Positions 13,340-23,652 of a stretch of DNA of 64,000 nucleotides are shown here, in pieces. Numbering within the stretch: position 1 is the stretch's first letter; each line of letters opens with the position of its first letter. The stretch lies in contig NC_092341.1 of the NCBI RefSeq assembly GCF_046630445.1, forward strand, positions 2,828,001 to 2,892,000. The letters are read 5' to 3'. Both the position numbers and the translations under genes were made by a program. The notes beneath the pieces were generated by a model. That model did no database searches and was not told where the DNA came from. It saw only the letters and a program-made list of their open reading frames with translations. This DNA comes from Rutidosis leptorrhynchoides. Its lineage: Eukaryota; Streptophyta; Magnoliopsida; Asterales; Asteraceae.

Positions 13340-14023
13340 CTAGTACACAAGTCGTTCAGCAAAGGCAATAAAGACACGTAATTCATACGTCCAGAAACAA
13401 GTCATGCATTCTGGTTTTACTAGGACTACTTCCCATCCTTGGTCTTGTGGAACATAACCGTTATGGCCGTTGATAAGACAACGTGTTGTAACGTCGTCAA
13501 AGGGACGAGGGTTACGTAATGACCAGCAGTCTCGTAATAACCTAAAAACCTCATTTCTTACCCCAATTACCGACTCCGTCACTTGTGGGAACGTTTTGTT
13601 TAATAGTTGTAGCCCGATGTTCTTGTTCTCACTTTGGTGAGAAGCGAACATTACTAACCCGTAAGCATAACATGCTTCTTTATGTTGCATGTTAGCCGCT
13701 TTTTCTAAATCACGAAGTCCTATATTCGGATATACTGAGTCAAAATAATTTCTTAACCCGTTGCGTAAAATAGCATTTGGGTTCCCCGCAATATATGCGT
13801 CAAAGTAAACACATCGTAACTTATGGATTTCCCAATGTGATATTCCCCATCTTCCGAACGAAAGCCTTTTATAAACCAAGGCATTCTTGGAACGTTCTTC
13901 GAATGTCTTACAAACTGATCTCGCCTTAAATAGTTGTGCCGAGGAATTCTGACCGACTCTAGACAAGATTTCATCAATCATGTCTCCGGGTAGGTCTCTT
14001 AAAATATTGGGTTGTCTATCCAT
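13340..14023 (-). CDS. F-box protein with Sel1-like middle, carried by element A
   Basis: A 227-residue ORF, complete in this copy. Residues about 8-55 form an F-box (LPGDMIDEILSRV, then LFKARSVCKTF), the domain that binds Skp1 in SCF ubiquitin ligases. Residues about 80-145 (GNPNAILRNGL, LEKAANMQHKEACYAYGLVM, GLQLLNKTF) resemble the Sel1/TPR-like part of plant F-box proteins of the At2g35280-like type. The C-terminus has Cys182, Cys206 and Cys209 and an aromatic-rich end (CFWTYELRVF). The ORF lies between the acidic ORF and gag on the same strand as the element, about 340 bp upstream of gag. Copies in the same place in elements B and C show it is part of the retrotransposon. Protein substrate and expression are unknown; the SCF role is inferred from the family. 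Confidence 0.82.
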   Translation of the reverse strand: MDRQPNILRDLPGDMIDEILSRVGQNSSAQLFKARSVCKTFEERSKNALVYKRLSFGRWGISHWEIHKLRCVYFDAYIAGNPNAILRNGLRNYFDSVYPNIGLRDLEKAANMQHKEACYAYGLVMFASHQSENKNIGLQLLNKTFPQVTESVIGVRNEVFRLLRDCWSLRNPRPFDDVTTRCLINGHNGYVPQDQGWEVVLVKPECMTCFWTYELRVFIAFAERLVY

Positions 14024-14160
14024 TTTGTGTTTTTATACTGTAAAATAGATAAGAGTTAGATTCATAAAAAAAATACTTATTAATACAAGCAATTTTTACA
14101 TATATCATAAAGCATAAGCACACTATATTACATATATTACACCACACGAATATAACTATC

Positions 14161-14307
14161 TTATTCCGACTCGCTCGTTTCTTCTTGTTCGGTTTTGGTT
14201 CGTTTTGCCAAGTTTCTAGGGATATATGATGTTCCCCTAATAGGAGCCGTCGTTATCCACATTGGTTTAGAAAAACCTGGTGGTTTAGAGGTTCCCGGGT
14301 CATTGTT
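14161..14307 (-). pseudogene. Acidic ORF of element A, 3' end only
   Basis: Only the last ~48 codons survive, starting in the block PPGFSKPMW and ending in a Glu/Ser-rich tail (TEQEETSESE) at the TAA at 14161-14163. The upstream part is missing because of the recombination junction at 14308. This copy keeps the natural C-terminus that element B has lost to a frameshift. Confidence 0.8.
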
Positions 14308-14709
14308 ACAACATTAATTGAGATCGTTAACTTAAAGGTTTCAAAACAACACTTACATGTAACGACTAACGATGACTTAACGACTCAGTTAAAATGTATA
14401 TACATGTAGTGTATTTAGATGTATTAAAATACTTTTGGAAGACTTCAAGACATATATCAAAACACTCATACTTAACGAAAATGGTTACAGTTACTTTTCC
14501 ATTCTTTTCTTTCATCAAGAATTCTAGTCGTATTCTTACCCGTATTATACACAGCTTCAAAACGTACTTACTATGAGTATATACCAATAGGAACTAGCAT
14601 GGGATTCCACTCTTGATTATGTCATGTATGACTAATCAATTTTAACTTCTACCATGAGCTAGTCAACTAACTAGAACTCCTTTTAACCCCACTCACCACT
14701 CACCAATTA
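14308..14709 (+). repeat. Duplicated piece of the element B LTR
   Basis: Repeats 4737-5138 at an offset of 9,571 bp, with no difference noticed by eye. The left joint carries a 5-bp microhomology (ACAAC, 14308-14312) shared by the interior of element A and the LTR of element B, which indicates an illegitimate recombination joint. Confidence 0.85.
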
Positions 14710-17700
14710 TGAAATGTCCCGTTCTTATTGATTAAAAACGTTCCATATTAATTGATTTCGTTGCGAGGTTTTGACCTCTATATGAGACGTTTTTCAAAGA
14801 CTGCATTCATTTTAAAACAAACCATAACCTTTATTTCATCAATAAAGGTTTAAAAAGCTTTACGTAGATTATCAAATAATGATAATCTAAAATATCCTGT
14901 TTACACACGACCATTACATAATGGTTTACAATACAAATATGTTACAACAAAATAAGTTTCTTGAATGCAGTTTTTACACAATATCATACAAGCATGGACT
15001 CCAAATCTCGTCCTTATTTAAGTATGCGACAGCGGAAGCTCTTAATAATCACCTGAGAATAAACATGCTTAAAACGTCAACAAAAATGTTGGTGAGTTAT
15101 AGGTTTAACCTATATATATCAAATCATAATAATAGACCACAAGATTTCATATTTCAATACACATCCCATACATAGAGATAAAAATCATTCATATGGTGAA
15201 CACCTGGTAACCGACATTAACAAGATGCATATATAAGAATATCCCCATCATTCCGGGACACCCTTCGGATATGATATAAATTTCGAAGTACTAAAGCATC
15301 CGGTACTTTGGATGGGGTTTGTTAGGCCCAATAGATCTATCTTTAGGATTCGCATCAATTAGGGTGTCTGTTCCCTAATTCTTAGATTACCAGACTTAAT
15401 AAAAAAGGGCATATTCGATTTCGATAATTCAACCATAGAATGTAGTTTCACGTACTTGTGTCTATTTTGTAAATCATTTATAAAACCTGCATGTATTCTC
15501 ATCCCAAAAATATTAGATTTTAAAAGTGGGACTATAACTCACTTTCACAGATTTTTACTTCGTCGGGAAGTAAGACTTGGCCACTGGTTGATTCACGAAC
15601 CTATAACAATATATACATATATATCAAAGTATGTTCAAAATATATTTACAACACTTTTAATATATTTTGATGTTTTAAGTTTATTAAGTCAGCTGTCCTC
15701 GTTAGTAACCTACAACTATTTGTCCACAGTTAGATGTACAGAAATAAATCGATAAATATTATCTTGAATCAATCCACGACCCAGTGTATACGTATCTCAG
15801 TATTGATCACAACTCAAACTATATATATTTTGGAATCAACCTCAACCCTGTATAGCTAACTCCAACATTCACATATAGAGTGTCTATGGTTGTTCCGAAA
15901 TATATATAGATGTGTCGACATGATAGGTTGAAACATTGTATACGTGTCTATGGTATCTCAAGATTACATAATATACAATACAAGTTGATTAAGTTATGGT
16001 TGGAATAGATTTGTTACCAATTTTCACGTAGCTAAAATGAGAAAAATTATCCAATCTTGTTTTACCCATAACTTCTTCATTTTAAATCCGTTTTGAGTGA
16101 ATCAAATTGCTATGGTTTCATATTGAACCCTATTTTATGAATATAAACAGAAAAAGTATAGGTTTATAGTCGGAAAAATAAGTTACAAGTCGTTTTTGTA
16201 AAGGTAGTCATTTCAGTCGAAAGAACGACGTCTAGATGACCATTTTAGAAAACATACTTCCACTTTGAGTTTAACCATAATTTTTGGATATAGTTTCATG
16301 TTCATAATAAAAAATCATTTTCTCAGAATAACAACTTTTAAATCAAAGTTTATCATAGTTTTTAATTAACTAACTCAAAACAGCCCGCGGTGTTACTACG
16401 ACGGCGTAAATCCGGTTTTACGGTGTTTTTCGTGTTTCCAGATTTTAAATCATTAAGTTAGCATATCATATAGATATAGAACATGTGTTTAGTTGATTTT
16501 AAAAGTCAAGTTAGAAGGATTAACTTTTGTTTGCGAACAAGTTTAGAATTAACTAAACTATGTTCTAGTGATTACAAGTTTAAACCTTCGAATAAGATAG
16601 CTTTATATGTATGAATTGAATGATGTTATGAACATTATTACTACCTTAAGTTCCTTGGATAAACCTACTGGAAAAGAGAAAAATGGATCTAGCTTCAACG
16701 GATCCTTGGATGGCTCGAAGTTCTTGAAGCAGAATCATGACACGAAAACAAGTTCAAGTAAGATCATCACTTGAAATAAGATTGTTATAGTTATAGAAAT
16801 TGAACCAAAGTTTGAATATGATTATTACCTTGTATTAGAATGATAACCTACTGTAAGAAACAAAGATTTCTTGAGGTTGGATGATCACCTTACAAGATTG
16901 GAAGTGAGCTAGCAAACTTGAAAGTATTCTTGATTTTATGTAACTAGAACTTGTAGAATATATGAAGAACACTTAGAACTTGAAGATAGAACTTGAGAGA
17001 GATTAATTAGATGAAGAAAATTGAAGAATGAAAGTGTTTGTAGGTGTTTTTGGTCATTGGTGTATGGATTAGATATAAAGGATATGTAATTTTGTTTTCA
17101 TGTAAATAAGTCATGAATGATTACTCATATTTTTATAATTTTATGAGATATTTCATGCTAGTTGCCAAATGATGGTTCCCACATGTGTTAGATGACTCAC
17201 ATGGGCTACTAAGAGCTGATAATTGGAGTGTATATACCAATAGTACATACATCTAAAAGCTGTGTATTGTACGAGTACGAATACAGGTGCATACGAGTAG
17301 AATTGTTGATGAAACTGAACGAGGATGTAATTGTAAGCATTTTTATTAAGTAGAAGTATTTTGATAAGTGTATTGAAGTCTTTTAAAAGTGTATAAATAC
17401 ATATTAAAACACTACATGTATATACATTTTAACTGAGTCGTTAAGTCATCGTTAGTCGTTACATGTAAGTGTTGTTTTGAAACCTTTAGGTTAACGATCT
17501 TGTTAAATGTTGTTAACCCAATGTTTATAATATCAAATGAGATTTTAAATTATTATATTATCATGATATTATCATGTATGAATATCTCTTAATATGATAT
17601 ATATACATTAAATGTCTTTACAACGATAATCGTTACATATATGTCTCGTTTAAAAATCATTAAGTTAGTAGTCTTGTTTTTACATATGTAGTTCATTGTT

Positions 17701-17960
17701 AATATACTTAATGATATGTTTACTTATCATATTATCATGTTAACTATATATATATCCATATATATGTCATCATATAATTTTTACAAGTTTTAACGTTCGT
17801 GAATCACCGGTCAACTTGGGTGGTCAATTGTCTATATGAAACATATTTCAATTAATCAAGTCTTAACAAGTTTGATTGTTTAACATGTTGGAAACATTTA
17901 ATCATGTAAATATCAATCTCAATTAATATATATAAACATGGAAAAGTTCGGGTCACTACA
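14710..17960 (-). repeat. LTR of element A, right copy
   Basis: 3,251 bp, same length as 5139-8389. Followed at 17961-17965 by the AATTA duplication and the rest of the element B LTR. It is not preceded by a primer-binding site, so it behaves as a solo LTR joined to the duplicated segment. Confidence 0.88.
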
Positions 17961-17965
17961 AATTA

Positions 17966-20382
17966 CCACTCATCATTCACTCCATTTCACTTCCAATTCT
18001 CTTTCTAATTCTCTCTCAACACACACACACACACACACACACACACTATTATGAACGTATTTTCCAGTAGTTAATCATCATCTTCATCAAAAATCACTTC
18101 AAGAATCAAGCTATAATCATCATAGGAAGAACACTTCAAGAACACTTCAAAAATCCCTTCAAGTTTACTAATTTACTTCCAAGCTTTCTAATCCATTCCA
18201 AGTAATCATCTAAGATCAAGAAACCTTTGTTATATACAGTAGGTTATCTTTCTTATTCAAGGTAATATTCATATTCAAACTTTGATTCAATTTCTATAAC
18301 TATAAACTATCTTAATTCGAGTAAAAATCTTACTTGAACTTGTTTTTGTGTCATGATCCTACTTCAAGAACTTTCAAGCCATCCAAGATCCTTTGAAGCT
18401 AGATCATTTCTTGTCACTTCCAGTAGGTTTACCTACTAAACTTGAGGTAGTAATGATGTTCATAACATCATTCGATTCATATATATAAAACTATCTTATT
18501 CGAAGGTTTAAACTCGTAATCACTAGAACATAGTTTAGTTAACTCTAAACTTGTTCGCAAACAAAAGTTAATCCTTCTAACTTGACTTTTAAAATTAACT
18601 ACACACATGTTCTATATCTATATGATATGCTAACTTAATGATTTAAAACCTGGAAACACAAAAAACACCGTAAAACCGGATTTACGCCGTCGTAGTAACA
18701 CCGCAGGCTGTTTTGGGTTAGTTAATTAAAAACTATGATAAACTTTGATTTAAAAGTTGTTATTCTGAGAAAATGATTTTTATTATGAACATGAAACTAT
18801 ATCCAAAAATTATGGTTAAACTCAAAGTGGAAGTATGTTTTCTAAAATGGTCATCTAGACGTCGTTCTTTCGACTGAAATGACTACCTTTACAAAAACGA
18901 CTTGTAACTTATTTTTCCGACTATAAACCTATACTTTTCTGTTTAGATTCATAAAATAGAGTTCAATATGAAACCATAGCAATTTGATTCACTCAAAACG
19001 GATTTAAAATGAAGAAGTTATGGGTAAAACAAGATTGGATAATTTTTCTCATTTTAGCTACGTGAAAATTGGTAACAAATCTATTCCAACCATAACTTAA
19101 TCAACTTGTATTGTATATTATGTAATCTTGAGATACCATAGACACGTATACGATGTTTCGACCTATCATGTCGACACATCTATATATATTTCGGAACAAC
19201 CATAGACACTCTATATGTGAATGTTGGAGTTAGCTATACAGGGTTGAGGTTGATTCCAAAATATATATAGTTTGAGTTGTGATCAATATTGAGATACGTA
19301 TACACTGGGTCGTGGATTGATTCAAGATAATATTTATCGATTTATTTCTGTACATCTAACTGTGGACAACTAGTTGTAGGTTACTAACGAGGACAGCTGA
19401 CTTAATAAACTTAAAACATCAAAATATATTAAAAGTGTTGTAAATATATTTTAAACATACTTTGATATATATGTATATATTGTTATAGGTTCGTGAATCA
19501 ACTAGTGGCCAAGTCTTACTTCCCGACGAAGTAAAAATCTGTGAAAGTGAGTTATAGTCCCACTTTTAAAATCTAATATTTTTGGGATGAGAATACATGC
19601 AGGTTTTATAAATAATTTACAAAATAGACACAAGTACGTGAAACTACATTCTATGGTTGAATTATCGAAATCGAATATGCCCCTTTTTATTAAGTCTGGT
19701 AATCTAAGAATTAGGGAACAGACACCCTAATTGACGCGAATCCTAAAGATAGATCTATTGGGCCTAACAAACCCCATCCAAAGTACCGGATGCTTTAGTA
19801 CTTCGAAATTTATATCATATCCGAAGGGTGTCCCGGAATGATGGGGATATTCTTATATATATGCATCTTGTTAATGTCGGTTACCAGGTGTTCACCATAT
19901 GAATGATTTTTATCTCTATGTATGGGATGTGTATTGAAATATGAAATCTTGTGGTCTATTGTTACGATTTGATATATATAGATTAAACCTATAACTCACC
20001 AACATTTTTGTTGACGTTTAAAGCATGTTTATTCTCAGGTGAATACTAAGAGCTTCCGCTGTTGCATACTAAAATAAGGACAAGATTTGGAGTCCATGTT
20101 TGTATGATATTGTGTAAAAACTGCATTCAAGAAACTGATTTCGATGTAACATATTTGTATTGTAAACCATTATGTAATGGTCGTGTGTAAACAGGATATT
20201 TTAGATTATCATTATTTGATAATCTACGTAAAGCTTTTTAAACCTTTATTTATGAAATAAAGGTTATGGTTTGTTTTAAAAATGAATGCAGTCTTTGAAA
20301 AACGTCTCATATAGAGGTCAAAACCTCGCAACGAAATCAATTAATATGGAACGTTTTTAATCAATAAGAACGGGACATTTCA
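17966..20382 (+). repeat. 5' LTR of element B, right piece
   Basis: Continues the LTR begun at 4285, collinear with 27839-30258 of the 3' LTR. Contains an AC microsatellite (about 18020-18046) after a CT-rich stretch, a conserved TTTATTCTCAGG block (about 20026-20037), and the hairpin GAGGT-CAAA-ACCTC at 20314-20327. Ends GGGACATTTCA. Confidence 0.9.
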
Positions 20383-20591
20383 GTTGGTATCCGAGCGTTG
20401 GTCTTAGAGAACCAGAAAATTTGCATTAGTGTGTCTTATCGAGTTTGTTAGGATGCATTAGTGAGTCTGGACTTCGACCGTGTTTTCTTTAAAAATGATT
20501 GCTTAACATTTTTGTTGGAAACTATATATTTTTAACATATGAATATTATGTGATATATTAATCTCTTAACGTGTTTGATATTATGTGATAG
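20383..20591 (+). promoter_or_regulatory. Primer-binding site and leader of element B
   Basis: TGGTATCCGAGC at 20385-20396 follows the LTR. It is complementary to the 3' end of initiator tRNA-Met with one mismatch from the usual TGGTATCAGAGC. The leader then holds the block ATTAGTGAGTCTGGACTTCG (about 20458-20477), found in related form in elements C, 3 and 5. GTGAGT inside it matches a splice-donor consensus. Confidence 0.75.
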
Positions 20592-21350
20592 ATGTCTACC
20601 TCTAGAACAAGTCCTATTGACTCACCTAATAATAATGAAGAGTCAAATGTAAATTGGAATGATTCGTGGACTGATTCACAAGTTCCCGAAGAGGAACCGG
20701 AAGAAGAGTCGGAACCGGAAGAAGAATCGGAACCGGAAGAAGAATCGGAACCGGAAGAAGAAATAGAACCGGTGGGGGAAATAATAAAACGGTTAAGTAA
20801 AAGAGAATCCTCAACCAACCGACCAAGGTTAATTATGTTCAATGGTGTTTCCGCCAAGGAAGCAAAATATTGGGAGGATTACCAATTCTCCGATGAATCG
20901 GATTCCGACGAGAATTACGATAATGTTATAGAAATTACCCCAACTGAATTTAAAAAGGCAAAAGAAAATAATAAGGGAAAGGGCATAAAAATAGAGAAAT
21001 CTAATTCCAACCCCGATGAACTTTATATGTATCGTCAACCCCCGAAATCCTTAAGTTGTAACAATGACCCGGGAACCTCTAAACCACCAGGTTTTTCTAA
21101 ACCAATGTGGACAATGACGGCTCGTATTAGGGGAACATCATATATCCCTAGAAACTTGGAAAAACGAACCAAACCGAACAAGAAGAAACGAGCGAGTCGG
21201 AATAAGATAGTTGTATTCGTGTGGTGTAATATATGTAATATAGTGTGCTTATGCTTTATGATATATGTAAAAATTGCTTGTATTAATAAGTATTTTTTTT
21301 ATGAATCTAACTCTTGTCTATTTTACAGTATAAAAACACAAAATGGATAG
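20592..21350 (+). CDS. Acidic Glu-rich ORF carried by element B
   Basis: The first ORF after the leader; function not recognised. The N-terminal third is Ser/Asn-rich. It is followed by tandem repeats of the type EEESEP (about residues 32-60), then a conserved block (VSAKEAKYWEDYQF) also seen in element C, a Lys/Asn-rich stretch and the block PPGFSKPMW. Compared with elements A and C, one A is missing near 21171. The natural end would be near 21205; here the frame runs on through a Lys-rich and then hydrophobic tail to 21350, overlapping the F-box start codon by 8 nt. The tail is therefore probably artefactual. The acidic stretch with conserved flanks suggests a nuclear or protein-binding role, but nothing firm can be said. 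Confidence 0.7.
   Translation: MSTSRTSPIDSPNNNEESNVNWNDSWTDSQVPEEEPEEESEPEEESEPEEESEPEEEIEPVGEIIKRLSKRESSTNRPRLIMFNGVSAKEAKYWEDYQFSDESDSDENYDNVIEITPTEFKKAKENNKGKGIKIEKSNSNPDELYMYRQPPKSLSCNNDPGTSKPPGFSKPMWTMTARIRGTSYIPRNLEKRTKPNKKKRASRNKIVVFVWCNICNIVCLCFMIYVKIACINKYFFYESNSCLFYSIKTQNG
21308..21326 (+). promoter_or_regulatory. Candidate splice acceptor before the F-box ORF
   Basis: CTCTTGTCTATTTTACAG is a pyrimidine-rich tract ending in CAG, 16 nt upstream of the F-box ATG at 21343. The same string lies before the F-box ORFs of elements A and C. A spliced subgenomic RNA could use it; this was not tested. Confidence 0.4.
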
Positions 21351-22026
21351 ACAATCCAATATTTTAAGAGACCTACCCGGAGACATGATTGATGAAATCT
21401 TGTCTAGAGTCGGTCAGAATTCCTCGGCACAACTATTTAAGGCGAGATCAGTTTGTAAGACATTCGAAGAACGTTCCAAGAATGCCTTGGTTTATAAAAG
21501 GCTTTCGTTCGAAAGATGGGGGATATCACATTGGGAAATCCATAAGTTACGATGTGTTTACTTTGACGCATATATTGCGGGGAACCCAAATGCTATTTTA
21601 CGCAACGGGTTAAGAAATTATTTTGACTCAGTATATCCGAATATAGGACTTCGTGATTTAGAAAAAGCGGCTAACATGCAACATAAAGAAGCATGTTATG
21701 CTTACGGGTTAGTAATGTTCGCTTCTCACCAAAGTGAGAACAAGAACATCGGGCTACAACTATTAAACAAAACGTTTCCACAAGTGACGGAGTCGGTAAT
21801 TGGGGTAAGAAATGAGGTTTTTAGGTTATTATGAGACTGTTGGTCATTACGTAACCCTCGTCCCTTTGACGACGTTACAACACGCTGTCTTATCAACGGC
21901 CATAACGGTTATGTTCCACAAGACCAAGGATGGGAAGTAGTCCTAGTAAAACCAGAATGCATGACTTGTTTCTGGACGTATGAATTACGTGTCTTTATTG
22001 CCTTTGCTGAACGACTTGTGTACTAG
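21343..22026 (+). pseudogene. F-box protein of element B, one internal stop
   Basis: Almost identical to the 227-codon ORF of element A, with the same F-box (residues ~8-55) and Sel1-like middle. Codon 164 is TGA (21832-21834) where element A has CGA (Arg), leaving a 163-residue open part that still contains the F-box and Sel1-like region. The remaining 63 codons stay open to the TAG at 22024-22026, so the stop is recent or suppressible. CGA to TGA is the change expected from deamination of a methylated CpG. Confidence 0.85.
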
Positions 22027-22214
22027 CTAGAATTATCTTCACAACTATCTTGTATCAAAGTTATTGTGTGCTATATTTCATGCTTTCTGTAAAATAAGCG
22101 GTATTGTAAGTTTGTAAAATATTGTATAAAAGTTTGAACGCGAAATATTATTACAATCAGTTTTTCATATAGAATTGTAGTAGTTGAATTGTATATTAGC
22201 TACTAAGTATGAAC

Positions 22215-22236
22215 TTAACGGGTAGGTACTACCCGA
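22215..22236 (+). promoter_or_regulatory. Second polypurine-tract-like hairpin upstream of gag (B)
   Basis: TTAACGGGTAGGTAC (22215-22229) repeats the motif that abuts the 3' LTR at 26958-26973. GGGTA pairs with TACCC around GGTAC. Present at the same place in A and C, and in the leader of element 3. Confidence 0.5.
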
Positions 22237-22331
22237 ATTTAAACTTATAAAACGCTAATATGAAGAAAAAGCTTTTATAAATGAGTTCATATTATGCTAC
22301 GAAATACTATTAACTACTCTTAATATTCTGT

Positions 22332-23652
22332 ATGATTAACTTGTTCCATTTGACTATTTTGAAGGAAATGGCACCGACTACTCGACACACCGTGAATATG
22401 AATGAAGAGGAATTCCGTACTTTTCTAGCTTCAAACATAGCCGCAGTACAGGCTGCGCTACATACCAACAATAACCTTGGATCTGGCAGTACAGGAAATC
22501 GTGTAGGATGCACCTACAAAGAATTCACTGCCTGCAAACCTTTGGAATTTGATGGAACCGAAGGACCGATCGGATTGAAACGGTGGACCGAGAAGGTCGA
22601 ATCGGTGTTTGCCATAAGTGTACTGAAGAGGACAAAGTGAAGTACGCTACGCATACCTTCACAGGTTCTGCGTTAACATGGTGGAATACCTATCTAGAGC
22701 AAGTGGGACAAGATGATGCGTACGCACTACCGTGGTCAGCATTCAAGCACTTGATGAATGAGAAGTACCGTCCCAGAACCGAGGTCAATAAGCTCAAGAC
22801 AGAACTTAGAGGGTTACGAATCCAAGGATTTGATATTACCACGTACGAAAGACGATTCACGGAATTGTACCTATTGTGTCCGGGAGCATTCGAAGATGAG
22901 GAAGAGAAGATCGACGCGTTTGTAAAAGGATTACCGGAAAGAATCCAAGAAGATATAAGTTCACACGAGCCCGCCTCCATACAACAGGCATGTAGAATGG
23001 CTCACAAACTAGTGAACCAGATTGAAGAAAGAATTAAAGAACAGACTGCTGAAGAGGCCAATGTGAAGCAAGTCAAAGAAAGTGGGAGGAAAACGGTGAT
23101 AAGAATCATCAATACAACAACAACAGCAATTACAACAATAATCGCAACAATTATCCCAACAATCGCAACATCAATCGCAACTACAACAAACGGCCCAACA
23201 ACAACAACAACAACAATAACAGCAACTACAACAATCATCTCAACAACAATAATAACCGCAACAACAACAACAATCAGAAGCAGCTATGCCAAAGGTGTGA
23301 AAAGTATCACTCGGGGTTCTGCACCAAATTTTGCAACAAGTGTAAAAGAAATGGTCATAGCGCGGCGAAGTGTGAGGTCTACGGACCAGGGGTTAATAGA
23401 ACGAAAGGAACAAATGTTGTCGGAAGGAGTAATGGCGGAGCAAGTAGTGTCGGAGCAAGTTATGCCAATGTAGTTTGTTATAAATGTGGAAAACCGGGCC
23501 ACATTATTAGAAATTGCCCGAACCAGGAGAACACGAATGGACAAGGCCGCGGAAGAGTTTTCAATATTAATGCGGCAGAGGCACAGGAAGACCTGGAGCT
23601 TGTTACGGGTACGTTTCTTATTGACAATAAATCTGCTTACGTTTTATTTGAT
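22332..23652 (+). pseudogene. Element B gag and protease start, two frameshifts
   Basis: Gag starts at 22332 (or 22368, MAPTTRH). It carries the Gag capsid-type domain (ALTWWNTYLEQVG, YERRFTELYLLCPGAF), an Asn-rich linker coded by CAA/AAC repeats (about 23100-23275), and three zinc knuckles near 23285-23520, the last [15 protein letters not shown] 4-nt loss near 22617 and a 1-nt loss near 23078, both relative to element A, shift the frame twice, after which the frame again agrees with pol. The protease active site here reads DLG instead of DSG (about 23650-23658). The product would not be a working Gag. Confidence 0.87.

Larger units (their letters stand above)
5139..17960 (-). mobile_element. 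Element A: rearranged chromovirus nested in the LTR of B
   Basis: Inserted on the minus strand, with AATTA at 5134-5138 and 17961-17965. Content from left: 3' LTR (5139-8389), polypurine tract, gag-pol remnant, F-box ORF, the last codons of the acidic ORF. Then comes an abrupt switch at about 14307 to plus-strand element-B LTR sequence (14308-14709) and a second minus-strand LTR (14710-17960). The primer-binding site, leader and most of the acidic ORF are missing. The block 4737-8389 reappears at 14308-17960 at a constant offset of 9,571 bp, so the region was tandemly duplicated. Confidence 0.88.

Noticed and set aside
13340..14023. F-box ORF as an ordinary host gene hit by retrotransposons
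   Set aside because: The same ORF lies at the same place and strand in three copies of the element, in two separate nests.
5139..17960. Element A as a simple complete retrotransposon with two LTRs
   Set aside because: Its 5' side lacks primer site, leader and most of the acidic ORF, and is replaced by element B LTR sequence.
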